This document shows, in pieces, positions 27,497 through 37,081 of a DNA stretch of 64,000 nt. How positions within the stretch are numbered: position 1 is the first letter of the stretch; every line of letters starts with the position of its first letter. Origin of the DNA: Micromonospora inositola. GTDB lineage: Bacteria; Actinomycetota; Actinomycetes; Mycobacteriales; Micromonosporaceae. The notes under the pieces were generated by a model. It had not been told where the DNA came from, made no database searches, and was given only the letters and a program-made list of their open reading frames with translations. Location: NCBI RefSeq assembly GCF_900090285.1, contig NZ_LT607754.1, positions 2,542,001 through 2,606,000 of the forward strand, written 5' to 3'. A program made the translations under genes and the position numbers.

Positions 27497-28978
27497 ATGA
27501 TCGACGAGGAGAGAGCGGGCGCGTTGCCCGTCGAGGGAGTGCCCGCGGAGCGGGTGCTCGACGAGATCCGCGGGTTGCGGGGGTGGGACCGGCCGACGCA
27601 CGGCGGGCGGCTGTTCGCGTACGTGTACGACCCTGGGGTGGCTGGGCTGGACGAACTGGCCCACGCCGCGCACGCCGAGAGCGCGCACGTGAACGGGCTC
27701 GACCCGACCGCGTTTCCGTCGCTGCTGGCGATGGAGAACGCGCTGGTCGGGGCGGCGGCCCGCCTGCTCGGCGGTGGGCCGGGCACCAGCGCGCCGGACG
27801 TCGTCGGCAGCGTCACCAGCGGCGGCACCGAGTCGCTGATCCTCGCCGTGAAGGCGGCCCGGGACGCCCGCCCGGAGGTCACCGAGCCGCGGATCGTGGT
27901 GCCGGTCAGCGGGCACGCCGCCTTCGCCAAGGCGGCCCACTACCTGCGGGTGGCCCTCGACCCCGTTGCGGTCGACCCGGTCACCCTCCGCCCCGCCGTT
28001 CCGGACATGGCCGCCGCGATCCGGCCGGAGACCGTGCTGGTGGCCTGCTCCGCCCCCGCGTACGCGCACGGCGTGGTCGACCCGGTCGCGGAGATCGCGG
28101 CGGTCGCCGCGGCGGCCCGGGTGCGCTGCCACGTGGATGCCTGCTTCGGCGGCTGGACCCTCCCCTGGCTGCGGCGGCTCGGCGCCCCGGTGCCGGCGTT
28201 CGACTTCGCCGTCGACGGGGTCACCTCGATCTCCGTCGACCTGCACAAGTACGCGTACGCCCCGAAGGGGGTGTCGGTGCTGCTGCACCGCGATCCCGGA
28301 CTGCGCGCGCCGCAGTACTTCGCGTACGCCGACTGGCCCGGGTACACAATGGTCAACCCCGTGATCGCCTCCACCCGCTCCGGCGGCCCGATCGCCGCCG
28401 CGTACGCCACCCTGCGGCACCTCGGCGAGAACGGCTACCTGCGGCTCGCGGCGCTCACCCGGGACGCGGTGGCCGGGCTGGCCGACGCGGTCCGCGCGGT
28501 CGACGGGCTGCGGCTGATGGCCGAGCCGGAGTCGAGCGTGGTCTGCTTCACCAGCACCGACCCGGGGCTGGACCTGTTCGTGCTGGTCGACGAGCTTACC
28601 GCCCGGGGCTGGCACACCCAGCCCCAGCTGTCGTACGCCGGCCTGCCGGCCAGCGTGCACCTCACCGTGACCGCGGCGGTGGCACCCCGGGTGGCCGAGT
28701 TCGGCCCCGACCTGGCCGACGCGGTCGCCGCGGCCCGGGCGGCCGGCCCGGTGCAGCTTCCGTCGGAGCTGCTGGCGCTGGCCGGCAGCCTGACCCCGGA
28801 CGCGCTCACCCCGGAGCTGATCGCCGGGCTGGCCGTCGGCCTCGGCCTGGGCGGTGGCCCCGGCCCCTTGCCGGACCGGATGGCGACCGTGAACACCCTG
28901 CTCGCCGCGGCCCCGGTGCGGCTGCGGGAACGGCTGCTGGTGGAGTTCGTCGGACTGCTGCAACGCCCGGCCTGGTGA
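27497..28978 (+). CDS. PLP-dependent decarboxylase / sphingosine-1-phosphate-lyase-like enzyme
   Basis: 493 aa, fold-type I PLP enzyme. Landmarks are SVTSGGTESLILAVKAAR (cofactor phosphate site), CHVDACFGGWTLPWL (Asp for the pyridinium) and SISVDLHKYAYAPKG with the Schiff-base Lys. The pattern HKYAYAPKG with an N-terminal GLDPTAFPSLLAMEN fits the sphingosine-phosphate-lyase/glutamate-decarboxylase-like branch. The last 90 residues are an actinobacterial extension. Substrate is unknown. A strong terminator follows. Confidence 0.87.
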   Translation: MIDEERAGALPVEGVPAERVLDEIRGLRGWDRPTHGGRLFAYVYDPGVAGLDELAHAAHAESAHVNGLDPTAFPSLLAMENALVGAAARLLGGGPGTSAPDVVGSVTSGGTESLILAVKAARDARPEVTEPRIVVPVSGHAAFAKAAHYLRVALDPVAVDPVTLRPAVPDMAAAIRPETVLVACSAPAYAHGVVDPVAEIAAVAAAARVRCHVDACFGGWTLPWLRRLGAPVPAFDFAVDGVTSISVDLHKYAYAPKGVSVLLHRDPGLRAPQYFAYADWPGYTMVNPVIASTRSGGPIAAAYATLRHLGENGYLRLAALTRDAVAGLADAVRAVDGLRLMAEPESSVVCFTSTDPGLDLFVLVDELTARGWHTQPQLSYAGLPASVHLTVTAAVAPRVAEFGPDLADAVAAARAAGPVQLPSELLALAGSLTPDALTPELIAGLAVGLGLGGGPGPLPDRMATVNTLLAAAPVRLRERLLVEFVGLLQRPAW

Positions 28979-28993
28979 CCTTTCGCCGCCGGC

Positions 28994-29026
28994 GAGGGCC
29001 CGGAACCGACCTGGTTCCGGGCCCTC
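28994..29026. terminator. Bidirectional terminator
   Basis: GAGGGCCCGGAACC (28994-29007) and its perfect complement (29013-29026) surround a five-base loop, between the PLP enzyme gene and the convergent secreted-protein gene. Confidence 0.85.
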
Positions 29027-29096
29027 GATCCGTTGTGATCCACGACGCAATATGACGAGTGGTCGCGGCGGGTACCCCGGCCGGGTGACGCGTTGT

Positions 29097-30044
29097 TCAG
29101 CTCGCGTCGGCCGCCGTCACGGTGAACGAGGCGGTGTTGTCGCTCGGGTCCACGTCCTGCACCTCGGCGTCGTAGAAGTAGCTCGACGAGACCGTGTACG
29201 AACCCACGCCCAGGTCACCGGCCGGCGTGCCGGCGGGTGCGGTGAGGATGACGTCGAAGGTCCGCTCCTCGCCCGGCATGAACCGGCCCCCGGGCACGCT
29301 GAATCCATCGCTCCAGCTCGGCATGTCCTGCGGCTCGATGTGGTCGACGGCCACCCCGGCCGGCAGGCTGGCGGTCACCGGCAGGTCGAACGACGGGGCG
29401 TCGTTGCCGTACCGGACGGTGACCGGCATCCGGCCGCTGAGGCTGCCGTCGGGCAGCCGGTCGAGGGTGACGTTTCCGGCGGTCATCCGGAGGTCGCTGT
29501 CGACGGCCTGCACGTAGGGCCGAGGCTTCTTCAGGCTGCCCTTCGTGGACCGGAACAGGGTGGTGAAGGCCGCGGTGTCGGCCAACTGCGGCTTGCCGTT
29601 CGGCTCCACCGCGATCTCGGTGCCGGCGACCGTCATGGCGTAGTCGCGCGGGGTGGTCCAGACGTGGAACCCCAGCGAGTACGTCTGGCTGTCGCCGGGC
29701 TGGATCTGCTCGCCCAGACACTGGATACGCATCCGGTTCGCCTCCAGGCCAAGGAAGAAGCAGGGACCGCCCGGCGTGATCGTCGTGTGCGAGGCCCCGG
29801 CCGGCTCGGTGAAGGTCAGGGTCGGGTAGTCGGCCACCGTTCCTTCGTTGGTGACGACGGCGGTGAGGGTGCCGACGTACCCCTGGTCGGTGGGGTCGAG
29901 CACCAACCGCTGCGCGGTGATGGACAGTGGACCGGTGGCCTCGGCGGGCGCCGCGGTGGCCGGCGCTCCGGCGGCGAGCAGCGCCAGCGCGGTGCCGAGC
30001 AGGCCGGCGGCGACCCGCCGGCCGGTGGACGGAGTGATGGACAT
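29097..30044 (-). CDS. Secreted protein with beta-sandwich domains (paralogue 1)
   Basis: 315 aa. A Sec signal peptide (RRVAAGLLGTALALLAAGAPATA) ends around residue 32 after AxA. The mature part is beta-rich: TAQRLVLDPTDQGYVGTLTAVVTN at the start and a C-terminal DUF11/CARDB-like stretch (FMPGEERTFDVILTAPAGTPAGDL). No anchor is seen, so export to the medium or loose wall binding is likely. ATG at 30044 has GGAGG upstream. It is close in sequence to the gene at 30180; function is unknown. Confidence 0.85.
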   Translation of the reverse strand: MSITPSTGRRVAAGLLGTALALLAAGAPATAAPAEATGPLSITAQRLVLDPTDQGYVGTLTAVVTNEGTVADYPTLTFTEPAGASHTTITPGGPCFFLGLEANRMRIQCLGEQIQPGDSQTYSLGFHVWTTPRDYAMTVAGTEIAVEPNGKPQLADTAAFTTLFRSTKGSLKKPRPYVQAVDSDLRMTAGNVTLDRLPDGSLSGRMPVTVRYGNDAPSFDLPVTASLPAGVAVDHIEPQDMPSWSDGFSVPGGRFMPGEERTFDVILTAPAGTPAGDLGVGSYTVSSSYFYDAEVQDVDPSDNTASFTVTAADAS

Positions 30045-30140
30045 GGTCGTTCCTCCCCGTGTGACGGCCCGCCGTCGCCGGCGGGCATCGGTCCGCACGA
30101 TATCGACGGCCGCGGACAGTTGGCGGCCCCGTGGGACGAA

Positions 30141-30170
30141 ACGGACCCGGCGCGGGTGCGCCGGGTCCGT
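30141..30170 (-). terminator. Terminator hairpin after secreted paralogue 2
   Basis: ACGGACCCGGCGC (30141-30153) pairs perfectly with GCGCCGGGTCCGT (30158-30170) over a four-base loop. Confidence 0.8.
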
Positions 30171-30179
30171 CGCCGCCGG

Positions 30180-31118
30180 TCAGCTCGCGTCGACCGCGGT
30201 CACCGCGAACGAGGTGCTGTTGTCCGCCGGGTCCACGTCCTGCGGGTCGGTCCCCCAGAAGTAGCTGCCGGCCACGGTGAACGTGCCGGTGCCCAGCTCA
30301 CCGGCCGGCGTGCCGGCGGGCGCGCTGAGGAAGACGTCGAAGGTCCGCTCCTCGCCGGGCATGAACCGGCCGCCCGGCACGCTGAACCAGTTGGGGAAGC
30401 TCGGCATGTCCTGCGGCTCGATGTGGTGGACCGCCACCCCCGCCGGCAGGGCGGCGCCGACGTTGAGCAGGAAGGTCGGGGCATCGTTGCCGTAGCGCAC
30501 GGTGACCGGCATCCGGCCCAGCAGGCTGTCGTCCGCCTGCCGGGTCAGCACCACCGCGCCGCCCCGGATGCTCAGGTCGGTCTCGGTGGCCTGCACGTAC
30601 GGCCGGGGCTTCTTCAGGCTCCCGGTGGTGGAGCGGAACAGCGTGGTGAAGCCGGTGCTGTCGGCGGCCCGGGTGGCGCCGTCCGGGACCACCTCGATCC
30701 GCCCGCCGTCGGCGATCATCGGGTAGTCGCGGGCGGTGGTCCAGACGTGGAAGCCAAGCCGGAAGGCGACGCTCTGCCCGGCCTCGATCCGGTCGCCCAT
30801 GCAGCCGATGACCAGCCGGTTCTCCACGAGCCGGTCGTAGAGGCAGGCACCGCCGGGCTCGATCGTGCTGAACGAGGCGGCGGCCGGCTCGGTGATGACC
30901 AGGTTGACCGACGTCGCGGTCGACCTCCGGTTGGTCACCGTGGCGGTGAGCGTCCCGACGTACCCCCGATCGGTCGGCTCGAGGACGAGCCGCTGGGCGG
31001 TGATGTCGGTACCGCCGGTCGTTCCGGTCGGCGCGGCGGCGGCCGGCGCGGTCAGGGTGAGCAGGGCGGCGGCCCCGCCGAGCAGCGAGGTGGCGATCCG
31101 TGCCGTGCGTGTGGTCAT
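30180..31118 (-). CDS. Secreted protein with beta-sandwich domains (paralogue 2)
   Basis: 312 aa, the same architecture as the gene at 29097: signal peptide ending near APAAAA, then TAQRLVLEPTDRGYVGTLTATVTN, the shared LKKPRPYVQA segment, MPVTVRYGNDAP and GGRFMPGEERTFDV. The two copies are near identical in these blocks and differ between them, pointing to a duplication with divergence. GGAGG precedes the ATG at 31118. Each copy has its own terminator and leader, so they can be regulated separately. Confidence 0.85.
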   Translation of the reverse strand: MTTRTARIATSLLGGAAALLTLTAPAAAAPTGTTGGTDITAQRLVLEPTDRGYVGTLTATVTNRRSTATSVNLVITEPAAASFSTIEPGGACLYDRLVENRLVIGCMGDRIEAGQSVAFRLGFHVWTTARDYPMIADGGRIEVVPDGATRAADSTGFTTLFRSTTGSLKKPRPYVQATETDLSIRGGAVVLTRQADDSLLGRMPVTVRYGNDAPTFLLNVGAALPAGVAVHHIEPQDMPSFPNWFSVPGGRFMPGEERTFDVFLSAPAGTPAGELGTGTFTVAGSYFWGTDPQDVDPADNSTSFAVTAVDAS

Positions 31119-31231
31119 GCTGGTCCTCCCGTGGATCCCCGTTGGCGGGCGGCGGCGCTTCCGTCCGCCCGATACTGGTGACACGTCCATCTCGGACGGT
31201 CGGTTGCGGTATGGCCTGCCGCCAATGTGAC

Positions 31232-31260
31232 GCGGCGACCCGGGGGCGCCGGGTCGCCGC
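31232..31260 (-). terminator. Terminator hairpin after the membrane protein partner of the sigma factor
   Basis: GCGGCGACCCGG (31232-31243) pairs with CCGGGTCGCCGC (31249-31260), five-base loop, four bases past the stop at 31265. Confidence 0.8.
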
Positions 31261-31264
31261 GCGC

Positions 31265-32473
31265 CTAGCCGACCGTCTTCAGCTCGACCTGGTTGTCCTT
31301 CCACTTCAGGTCGCTCCAGTACCGCTCCTGGGAGTCGTAGTGGATGACCCGCAGGGTCGGCGGACCGCCGATGTCCGGCGGGTCGTACCGGAAGGTGAAG
31401 GTGTACGTCTTCCGTTTCCCGGCCGGCAGGCCGTCCAGGACGCAGGCGTCCGACCCCTCCGACCGCACCGCCCGGCACCGGGCCAGGTCCCCGCCGGCCG
31501 GCTCGCCGACGCTGTAGAAGTCGGAGAAGCCGAGCAGGGGCACGTCCACGGGTCCCCTGTTCACCACGATGACGGTCACCGAGCCGGTCCGCTTGCCCGT
31601 CGCGTCCGGCGGCCCGACGACCAGGTCACCGGCCGTCAGGGTGAGGTCGGTCAGTCGAGGGTCGACTCCGAACTTCGTCGGCCCGGCGGTCTGGTCGAAC
31701 CGGTCGCCGATCCAGGCGTACGTCCGCCACTGCCGCTGCGGTGCCCATGACGGCGTGCTGCAGCAGGGTTGGATGTCGGCCACGTGCACCCGGATCTGCC
31801 CGTCGGACTCGACGGAGAACGCGGTGATGTCGTCCATCCCCTCGCGGGTGCCGACCACTCGGCCCATCGTGACGATCCGCCCGGCTCCGTCCCGGTCGAA
31901 CGCCACCAGCTGTTTCGCCGAGGCCTCGCCGTACCGGCAGCCCACCAGGGCGACCGTCTCGATCGCGCCGTCGTCGTCCAGGTCGCCGTAGGCGAGGTCG
32001 CCCAGCACCGCCGGCAGCGACTCGCTGAGCGGGCCGGCCCGGAGCCGGACGTCCTTGCTGGTGCATGTCGTTGGCGGCATCTCCCCGGGCCAGACGGCCA
32101 GGTCGACGCTGGTGGCGAGGAGCTGGGACCGGCTGATGCGGCCGTCCGGCGCCGCCGGGGTGGGGCTGGCGGTGCTCGGCGTGGGCGACGCGGTGGACGG
32201 GCTCGGTGCCGGTGTCGCCGGCGACGGGGTGGGCTCGCCGGTCTGGGCCGGCCCGGGGCGCGGACCGGTCCGTCGGTCCAGGGCCGCGTTCACGCCGACC
32301 GGGATCGCCACGGCGAGCAGCACGGCCGCCGCGGTGACCACCGCGGTGCGCCGGCGCCGCCGCCGGACCGTCTGCCGGACCGCCCCCGGACCGGCCGGTT
32401 GCACGGCCGGGGCGAGGGCCTCGCGGTACGCCGCGAACTCCCCGCTGACCAGCATCTCGTCGAAGTCAGTCAT
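31265..32473 (-). CDS. Single-span membrane protein co-encoded with a sigma factor
   Basis: 402 aa. A cytoplasmic N-terminus of about 35 residues is followed by an Arg-rich stop (RRRRRR), one membrane span (about 42-62), a Ser/Thr/Pro linker with SPSTASPTPSTASPTP repeats and an extracytoplasmic domain. That domain has an FG-GAP-like stretch (GDLAYGDLDDDGAIETVALVGC). The start overlaps the sigma-factor stop by eight bases, so a role as its membrane partner is plausible. No zinc anti-sigma motif is present, so an anti-sigma function is inference only. Confidence 0.78.
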   Translation of the reverse strand: MTDFDEMLVSGEFAAYREALAPAVQPAGPGAVRQTVRRRRRRTAVVTAAAVLLAVAIPVGVNAALDRRTGPRPGPAQTGEPTPSPATPAPSPSTASPTPSTASPTPAAPDGRISRSQLLATSVDLAVWPGEMPPTTCTSKDVRLRAGPLSESLPAVLGDLAYGDLDDDGAIETVALVGCRYGEASAKQLVAFDRDGAGRIVTMGRVVGTREGMDDITAFSVESDGQIRVHVADIQPCCSTPSWAPQRQWRTYAWIGDRFDQTAGPTKFGVDPRLTDLTLTAGDLVVGPPDATGKRTGSVTVIVVNRGPVDVPLLGFSDFYSVGEPAGGDLARCRAVRSEGSDACVLDGLPAGKRKTYTFTFRYDPPDIGGPPTLRVIHYDSQERYWSDLKWKDNQVELKTVG

Positions 32474-33032
32474 GGTCGTTCACCTCGTTCGTGGCCAGCT
32501 GGGCCGCCAGCGCCGCGCGGCCCCGGTGCAGCCAGGACTTGACCGTGCCCTCCGGCACGTCCTCCTGCTGCGCGATCTGGTTGACGGAGAGATCCGCCAG
32601 GTAGTGCAGCACCACGGCCCGCCGTTGCGGGGCTGGCAGCAGGGCCAGGGCGGCGGACAGCGCCACCCCGTCGGGGCCGGGGCCCGGCACGTGCTCCTCG
32701 CGCTGCCGCGACAGCCACGTCTGGGCGGTGCGCAGCCGGCGCCACCGGCTGGTCGCCAGGTTCCAGGCGACCCGGCGCACCCAGGCCACCGGATCGTCGT
32801 ACTGGGACACCCGGGACCAGCGGGCGAAGGCCCGGCAGAAGGCCTCCTGCACCAGGTCCTGCGCCTGCGACAGGTCACCGCAGTAGGCGGTGAGCTGGAG
32901 CGTCAGCGACCGGAAGTGCGCGTGGTACAGCTCGTCGAACTCGACCCCGTCGGTCCGCTCCCGGCGGTCGCGCCGCCCCGCGGCCCCTTCGGGTGGAGGC
33001 TCGTCGAGCCTCGGTTCCCCCGTCACCATCAT
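32466..33032 (-). CDS. SigE-family ECF RNA polymerase sigma factor
   Basis: 188 aa. Region 2 reads [41 protein letters not shown], and region 4 [45 protein letters not shown]. This is the small SigE-like group common in Micromonospora and Streptomyces. GGGGAGG lies just upstream of the tandem ATG at 33032; the frame is open to 33152. It overlaps the membrane protein gene downstream, so the pair is co-translated. Target promoters are unknown. Confidence 0.92.
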   Translation of the reverse strand: MMVTGEPRLDEPPPEGAAGRRDRRERTDGVEFDELYHAHFRSLTLQLTAYCGDLSQAQDLVQEAFCRAFARWSRVSQYDDPVAWVRRVAWNLATSRWRRLRTAQTWLSRQREEHVPGPGPDGVALSAALALLPAPQRRAVVLHYLADLSVNQIAQQEDVPEGTVKSWLHRGRAALAAQLATNEVNDHD

Positions 33033-33168
33033 CTGGGTCCTCCCCGTGCCGTCGCCGCCGGCGCGGTCGACGCTCGTCACACGTGCCGATGCTGCCGACG
33101 GTTGCGCCGGCTGTCGACCGAGCGCTGTGGTTGACTGTCGGATCGGGGACACGCGAGGGAGGCCCGAG

Positions 33169-33744
33169 GTGCAGCTACCAGCGGTGCTCGGCGAGCCGAT
33201 CCGGTTCGTGCTGAACTGGGGACGGCGCTACTCGCTCTGGGTGTTCAACTTCGGGCTGGCCTGCTGCGCCATCGAGTTCATCGCCACCAGCATGGGCCGG
33301 CACGACTTCATCCGGCTCGGGGTGATCCCGTTCGCGCACGGGCCCCGGCAGGCCGACCTGATGGTGGTCTCCGGCACGGTCACCGACAAGATGGCCCCGG
33401 CGATCAAGCGGCTCTACGACCAGATGCCCGAGCCGAAGTACGTCATCTCGTTCGGCGCCTGCTCCAACTGCGGCGGCCCGTACTGGGACTCGTACTCGGT
33501 GACCAAGGGCGTCGACCAGCTCATCCCGGTCGACGTCTACGTGCCCGGCTGCCCGCCCCGGCCGGAGGCGCTGCTGCACGGCATCCTCCTCCTCCAGGAG
33601 AAGATCGCCGCCGAGCAGTCCGGCATCGGCGGCGTCAGCCGCCCGGACCGGCTCGCCTCGCCGGTCGACGCCGGGCCCGCGGAGACCGCGCCGCGCCCGG
33701 TGGCCTCCCTCACCGCACCACCGGTACGTCCTCCGGCCGGCTGA
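33169..33744 (+). CDS. nuoB: NADH-quinone oxidoreductase subunit B
   Basis: 191 aa. Carries the terminal 4Fe-4S cluster (N2) of complex I. The cysteines are present in [18 protein letters not shown] and [12 protein letters not shown]. The last 35 residues are a Pro/Ala extension. GTG at 33169 has GGGAGG upstream; the frame opens earlier at 32890. It is separated from nuoC by two unrelated genes, and no nuoA precedes it, unlike a full nuo operon. Confidence 0.93.
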   Translation: MQLPAVLGEPIRFVLNWGRRYSLWVFNFGLACCAIEFIATSMGRHDFIRLGVIPFAHGPRQADLMVVSGTVTDKMAPAIKRLYDQMPEPKYVISFGACSNCGGPYWDSYSVTKGVDQLIPVDVYVPGCPPRPEALLHGILLLQEKIAAEQSGIGGVSRPDRLASPVDAGPAETAPRPVASLTAPPVRPPAG

Positions 33745-33780
33745 GGCCGGTAGTGGCCGTCGGGGATTAGCCTGCGGACC

Positions 33781-35097
33781 ATGACCCAGTCCGCGGAGAA
33801 GCGCTCCGCCTTCATCGTCGACGTGCTGACCGAGGAGTTCGGCGCCTCGATGGCGCTCGACCCGGCGGCGTTCCGCCGCAAGTTCCGCAAGATGGCGGCG
33901 TCGCCGTTCGCCTTCTACCGGGGCAGCGCCTCGCTGTTCTACGCCGACCAGCGCGGCGACTTCGCCGACGACCGGTTCCTCGACGACCGGACCAGCCGGG
34001 TCTGGATCCACGGCGACCTGCACGCGGAGAACTTCGGCACGTACATGAACGCCTCCGGGCAGTTGGTGTTCAACGTCAACGACTTCGACGAGGCGTACGT
34101 CGGGCCGTTCTCCTGGGACCTGAAGCGCTTCGCGGCCAGCGTGGCGCTGCTCGGGTACGCCAAGGCCCTCTCCGACCAGGTGATCGGCGAGCTGGTCAGC
34201 GGCTTCGCCCGGTCCTACCTCACCGAGCTGCGGGCCATCGCGGCCGGCGGGGACGACGCGATCGGCTCGATCACCCTGGACAACGCCGACGGGGTGCTGC
34301 GCCGGGTGCTCCAGCAGGCCCGGCTCAACACCCGGGTCGACCTGCTCGCCACGCAGACCACCATCGACGACTACGACCGCCGGTTCTCGCTCGCCGACGG
34401 CGTGTTCGAGGTCGACGGGGAGACCCGAGAGACGGTCCGCGCCGCCTTCCACGACTACCTCGGCACCCGGCCGGAGTCCGCGATCCGCCTGCGTCCCGTC
34501 GCGGCGAACATCAAGGACGTGGTGCTGCGCAAGGGCGTGGGCATCGGGTCGGCCGGCCTGCCGTCGTACAACCTGCTGCTGGAGGGGCACACCCAGGCGC
34601 TGGAGAACGACGTCGTCATCTACATGAAGCAGGCCCAGGTGCCGGCGGTGGCGCGGTACATCGACGACGAGCGGGTCCGCGGCTACTTCAAGCACCAGGG
34701 CCACCGGACCGCCGAGTCGCAGCGGGCGCTCCAGGCGTACGCCGACCCGTGGGTGGGCTTCACCGAGCTGGACGGGGTCGGCCAACTCGTCGCCGAGGTC
34801 TCCCCGTACGCGGCCGACCTGGACTGGGCGGACGTCAACGAGCCGGAGGAGCTGGCCGGGGTGCTCACCGACCTGGGGCGGGCGGTGGCCCGGATGCACT
34901 CGGTCGCCGACGACGAGTCCAGCCACGACCTGGTCGACTACTCCACCGAGGAGGCGATCGTCGCCGCCGTCGACGCCGACGTGGAGGGCTTCGTCCGGTA
35001 CCTGGTCGACTTCGCGCACGCGTACGGCGTCCAGGCCCGCCACGACCACCAGCTCTTCGTGGACCTGTTCCGCAACGGCAGGCTGCCCGGCATCTGA
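33781..35097 (+). CDS. DUF2252 family protein
   Basis: 438 aa. The family pattern is clear: SPFAFYRGSASLFYAD, VWIHGDLHAENFGTY, FNVNDFDEAYVGPFSWDLKR and VQARHDHQLFVD. These motifs (HGDxHxxNF and DFD) match a protein-kinase-like/aminoglycoside-phosphotransferase-like fold, but activity is unknown. It starts 36 bases after nuoB and interrupts the complex I genes. Confidence 0.9.
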   Translation: MTQSAEKRSAFIVDVLTEEFGASMALDPAAFRRKFRKMAASPFAFYRGSASLFYADQRGDFADDRFLDDRTSRVWIHGDLHAENFGTYMNASGQLVFNVNDFDEAYVGPFSWDLKRFAASVALLGYAKALSDQVIGELVSGFARSYLTELRAIAAGGDDAIGSITLDNADGVLRRVLQQARLNTRVDLLATQTTIDDYDRRFSLADGVFEVDGETRETVRAAFHDYLGTRPESAIRLRPVAANIKDVVLRKGVGIGSAGLPSYNLLLEGHTQALENDVVIYMKQAQVPAVARYIDDERVRGYFKHQGHRTAESQRALQAYADPWVGFTELDGVGQLVAEVSPYAADLDWADVNEPEELAGVLTDLGRAVARMHSVADDESSHDLVDYSTEEAIVAAVDADVEGFVRYLVDFAHAYGVQARHDHQLFVDLFRNGRLPGI

Positions 35098-35117
35098 GCG
35101 GCGTTCCGCCCGGCCGT

Positions 35118-36164
35118 TCAGGCCGTGAAGTCGAGCACCACCTTGATGTCGTCCGGTCCGGGGGTGTACGCCTCGGCGTACGCCCCCACCGGCACCCGAC
35201 GGGTGATCAGCGAGCTCAGCCAGGCCTGGTCGGCCCGGGCGAGCGCCTCGGCGGCCAGGTCCCAGTGCCGCCGGTTGGCGTTGACCGAGCCGAAGACCAC
35301 GTTGTTCTCCAGCACCAGGGCCCGGTTGAGCGCGCCCGCGTCGAAGTCGATGGTCCGGCCGCCGCTGGACACGCCGGTCAGGCAGACGATGCCGGTCGGC
35401 CCGGCCTTGTACATCACGTCCGTCACCACCACGGGCGCGCCGGTGCACTCCACCACCACGTCCGGCTCGAACTCCAGCTCAGCCACCGGCGTGGCGTGGT
35501 ACGTCGCGCCGAGCGCCCGGACCAGTTCCGGTTTCGGCCCCTCGGTGGCCCGGTCCAGCACGTGCACCGACAGCTCGCGCTGCGTGGCGAGCAGCGCGGC
35601 CAGCAGGCCGATCGGCCCGGCCCCGGTGACCAGCACGGTCTGCGGCTTCCACTCGGCGCGGCGACCGATCCGCTCGATGTGGTCCCAGGCCTTCGCCACC
35701 ACGCTCGTCGGTTCGAGCAGCATCCCGACCGGGGCGAGGACCGGGTCCAGGCCGACGGCGAACTTGGGCTGCAGCCGCCACCGGTCCCGGGCGAACCCGG
35801 GCAGCGCCTTGATGCCGTGCTCGGTGTACTGCCCGTTGCGGCACATGTCCCACTCGTCCACCGCGCAGTTGGGGCAGGGCACCGGGTCGGGGTGCCGGAC
35901 GATGCCGGCCACCAGGTCGCCGGCCTGGAGGGTGCCGGTGGGGTCCTCCAGCACCCGCCCCAGCGCCTCGTGGCCCAGCACGAGCCGCTCCTGGCCGGGC
36001 GGCGCCTTCCCGTAGGCCCCGGCGATGATCTCGAGGTCGGTGCCGCAGATGCCCACCGCCAGCGCCTCGACCAGGATCGCGCCCTCCTCGGGGGCCGGCT
36101 CGGGCCAGTCCTCGGTCAGCTGGAGAGAGTTGGGGACCCTGGGAGACACAGACACGGCGCGCAC
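35118..36164 (-). CDS. Zinc-type glucose 1-dehydrogenase-like medium-chain dehydrogenase
   Basis: 348 aa. The zinc site is indicated by GICGTDLEI and GHEALG, structural-zinc-type cysteines by CPNCAVDEWDMC, and the nucleotide fold by VTGAGPIGLLAALLATQ. The C-terminal half fits the glucose dehydrogenase C-terminal family rather than typical alcohol dehydrogenases, so oxidation of glucose or a related aldose with NAD(P) is the best guess. GTG at 36164 gives a normal N-terminus (RAVSVSPRVPNSLQL). It is encoded opposite to the nuo genes and divergent from nuoC. Confidence 0.85.
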   Translation of the reverse strand: MRAVSVSPRVPNSLQLTEDWPEPAPEEGAILVEALAVGICGTDLEIIAGAYGKAPPGQERLVLGHEALGRVLEDPTGTLQAGDLVAGIVRHPDPVPCPNCAVDEWDMCRNGQYTEHGIKALPGFARDRWRLQPKFAVGLDPVLAPVGMLLEPTSVVAKAWDHIERIGRRAEWKPQTVLVTGAGPIGLLAALLATQRELSVHVLDRATEGPKPELVRALGATYHATPVAELEFEPDVVVECTGAPVVVTDVMYKAGPTGIVCLTGVSSGGRTIDFDAGALNRALVLENNVVFGSVNANRRHWDLAAEALARADQAWLSSLITRRVPVGAYAEAYTPGPDDIKVVLDFTA

Positions 36165-36277
36165 GGGTTCATCTTTCCCCGCCCGGAGCCCGCCCGCCGG
36201 GAAAGCGGCCAGTTCCCCGGGCCGGGAGCGCGGACGGCCCGACACGGGTGCGGGCCGCCGGCCATAGGATCAGCGGC

Positions 36278-37081
36278 ATGACTCCGGAAGAGGTCGGCCA
36301 GCGACTGGTCGCGCTGCTCGCGCCCGTCGAGGCCACCGCGTCGGTCTCCGGCGGTCAGGGGTACGCCCGGGCCACCGTCGACGTACCCCCGGCGAGCTGG
36401 CGGGACGCGGTGCGCGCGGCCCGCGACGACGCCGAGCTGGCCTTCGACTTCTTCGACTGGCTGTCGGCGGTCGACGAGCTGGCCGAGGGCTTCGACGTGG
36501 TGGTCCACCTCTGGTCGACCACCGGGCGGCACGGGCTGCTGCTGCGCACCCGGTTGCCCCGGGAGGCGGCGACCGTGGCGTCGCTGGTCGACCTCTATCC
36601 GGGCGCGGCCTGGCACGAGCGCGAGACGTACGAGATGTTCGGCATCTCGTTCGACGGGCACGGTGAGCTGAAGCCGCTGCTGCTGCCGCCGGAGTTCGAG
36701 GGGCACCCGCTGCGCAAGGAGTTCGTCCTCGCCTCCCGGGTGGCCAAGCCCTGGCCGGGCGCGAAGGAGCCGGGCGAGTCCGAGGCCGGCGGCGGCCGGC
36801 GGCCGATCCGCCCGCCGGGCGTACCGGCGCCGGGGGAGTGGGGGACGACGCCCACGCCGGCCGGCGCGGCCGGGGTGGGCGAGGGCCCCCGCGGCGGCGT
36901 GCCCGCCCGCCCGGCCCGGGAACGCCCCGCGCGCCCCGCCCCGGGCGACCGCCCGGCCCGCCCCGCGCCCGCCGAGCGTGCCGCCCGGCCCACGCCCGGC
37001 GAGCGCCCGACCGGTCCTGCCCGGCAGGAACCGGCAGAGGCCGCCGGCGACGAACCGACGTCCGAGGGAGGCAGGGCCTGA
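36278..37081 (+). CDS. nuoC: NADH-quinone oxidoreductase subunit C
   Basis: 267 aa. The 30-kDa subunit signature WHERETYEMFGISFDGHGELKPLLLP is present, followed by EGHPLRKEF. After residue 165 comes a Pro/Arg/Ala-rich tail of about 100 residues that ordinary NuoC lacks. The stop overlaps the nuoH start (TGATG), so nuoD, which normally follows nuoC, is genuinely absent here. Confidence 0.92.
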   Translation: MTPEEVGQRLVALLAPVEATASVSGGQGYARATVDVPPASWRDAVRAARDDAELAFDFFDWLSAVDELAEGFDVVVHLWSTTGRHGLLLRTRLPREAATVASLVDLYPGAAWHERETYEMFGISFDGHGELKPLLLPPEFEGHPLRKEFVLASRVAKPWPGAKEPGESEAGGGRRPIRPPGVPAPGEWGTTPTPAGAAGVGEGPRGGVPARPARERPARPAPGDRPARPAPAERAARPTPGERPTGPARQEPAEAAGDEPTSEGGRA

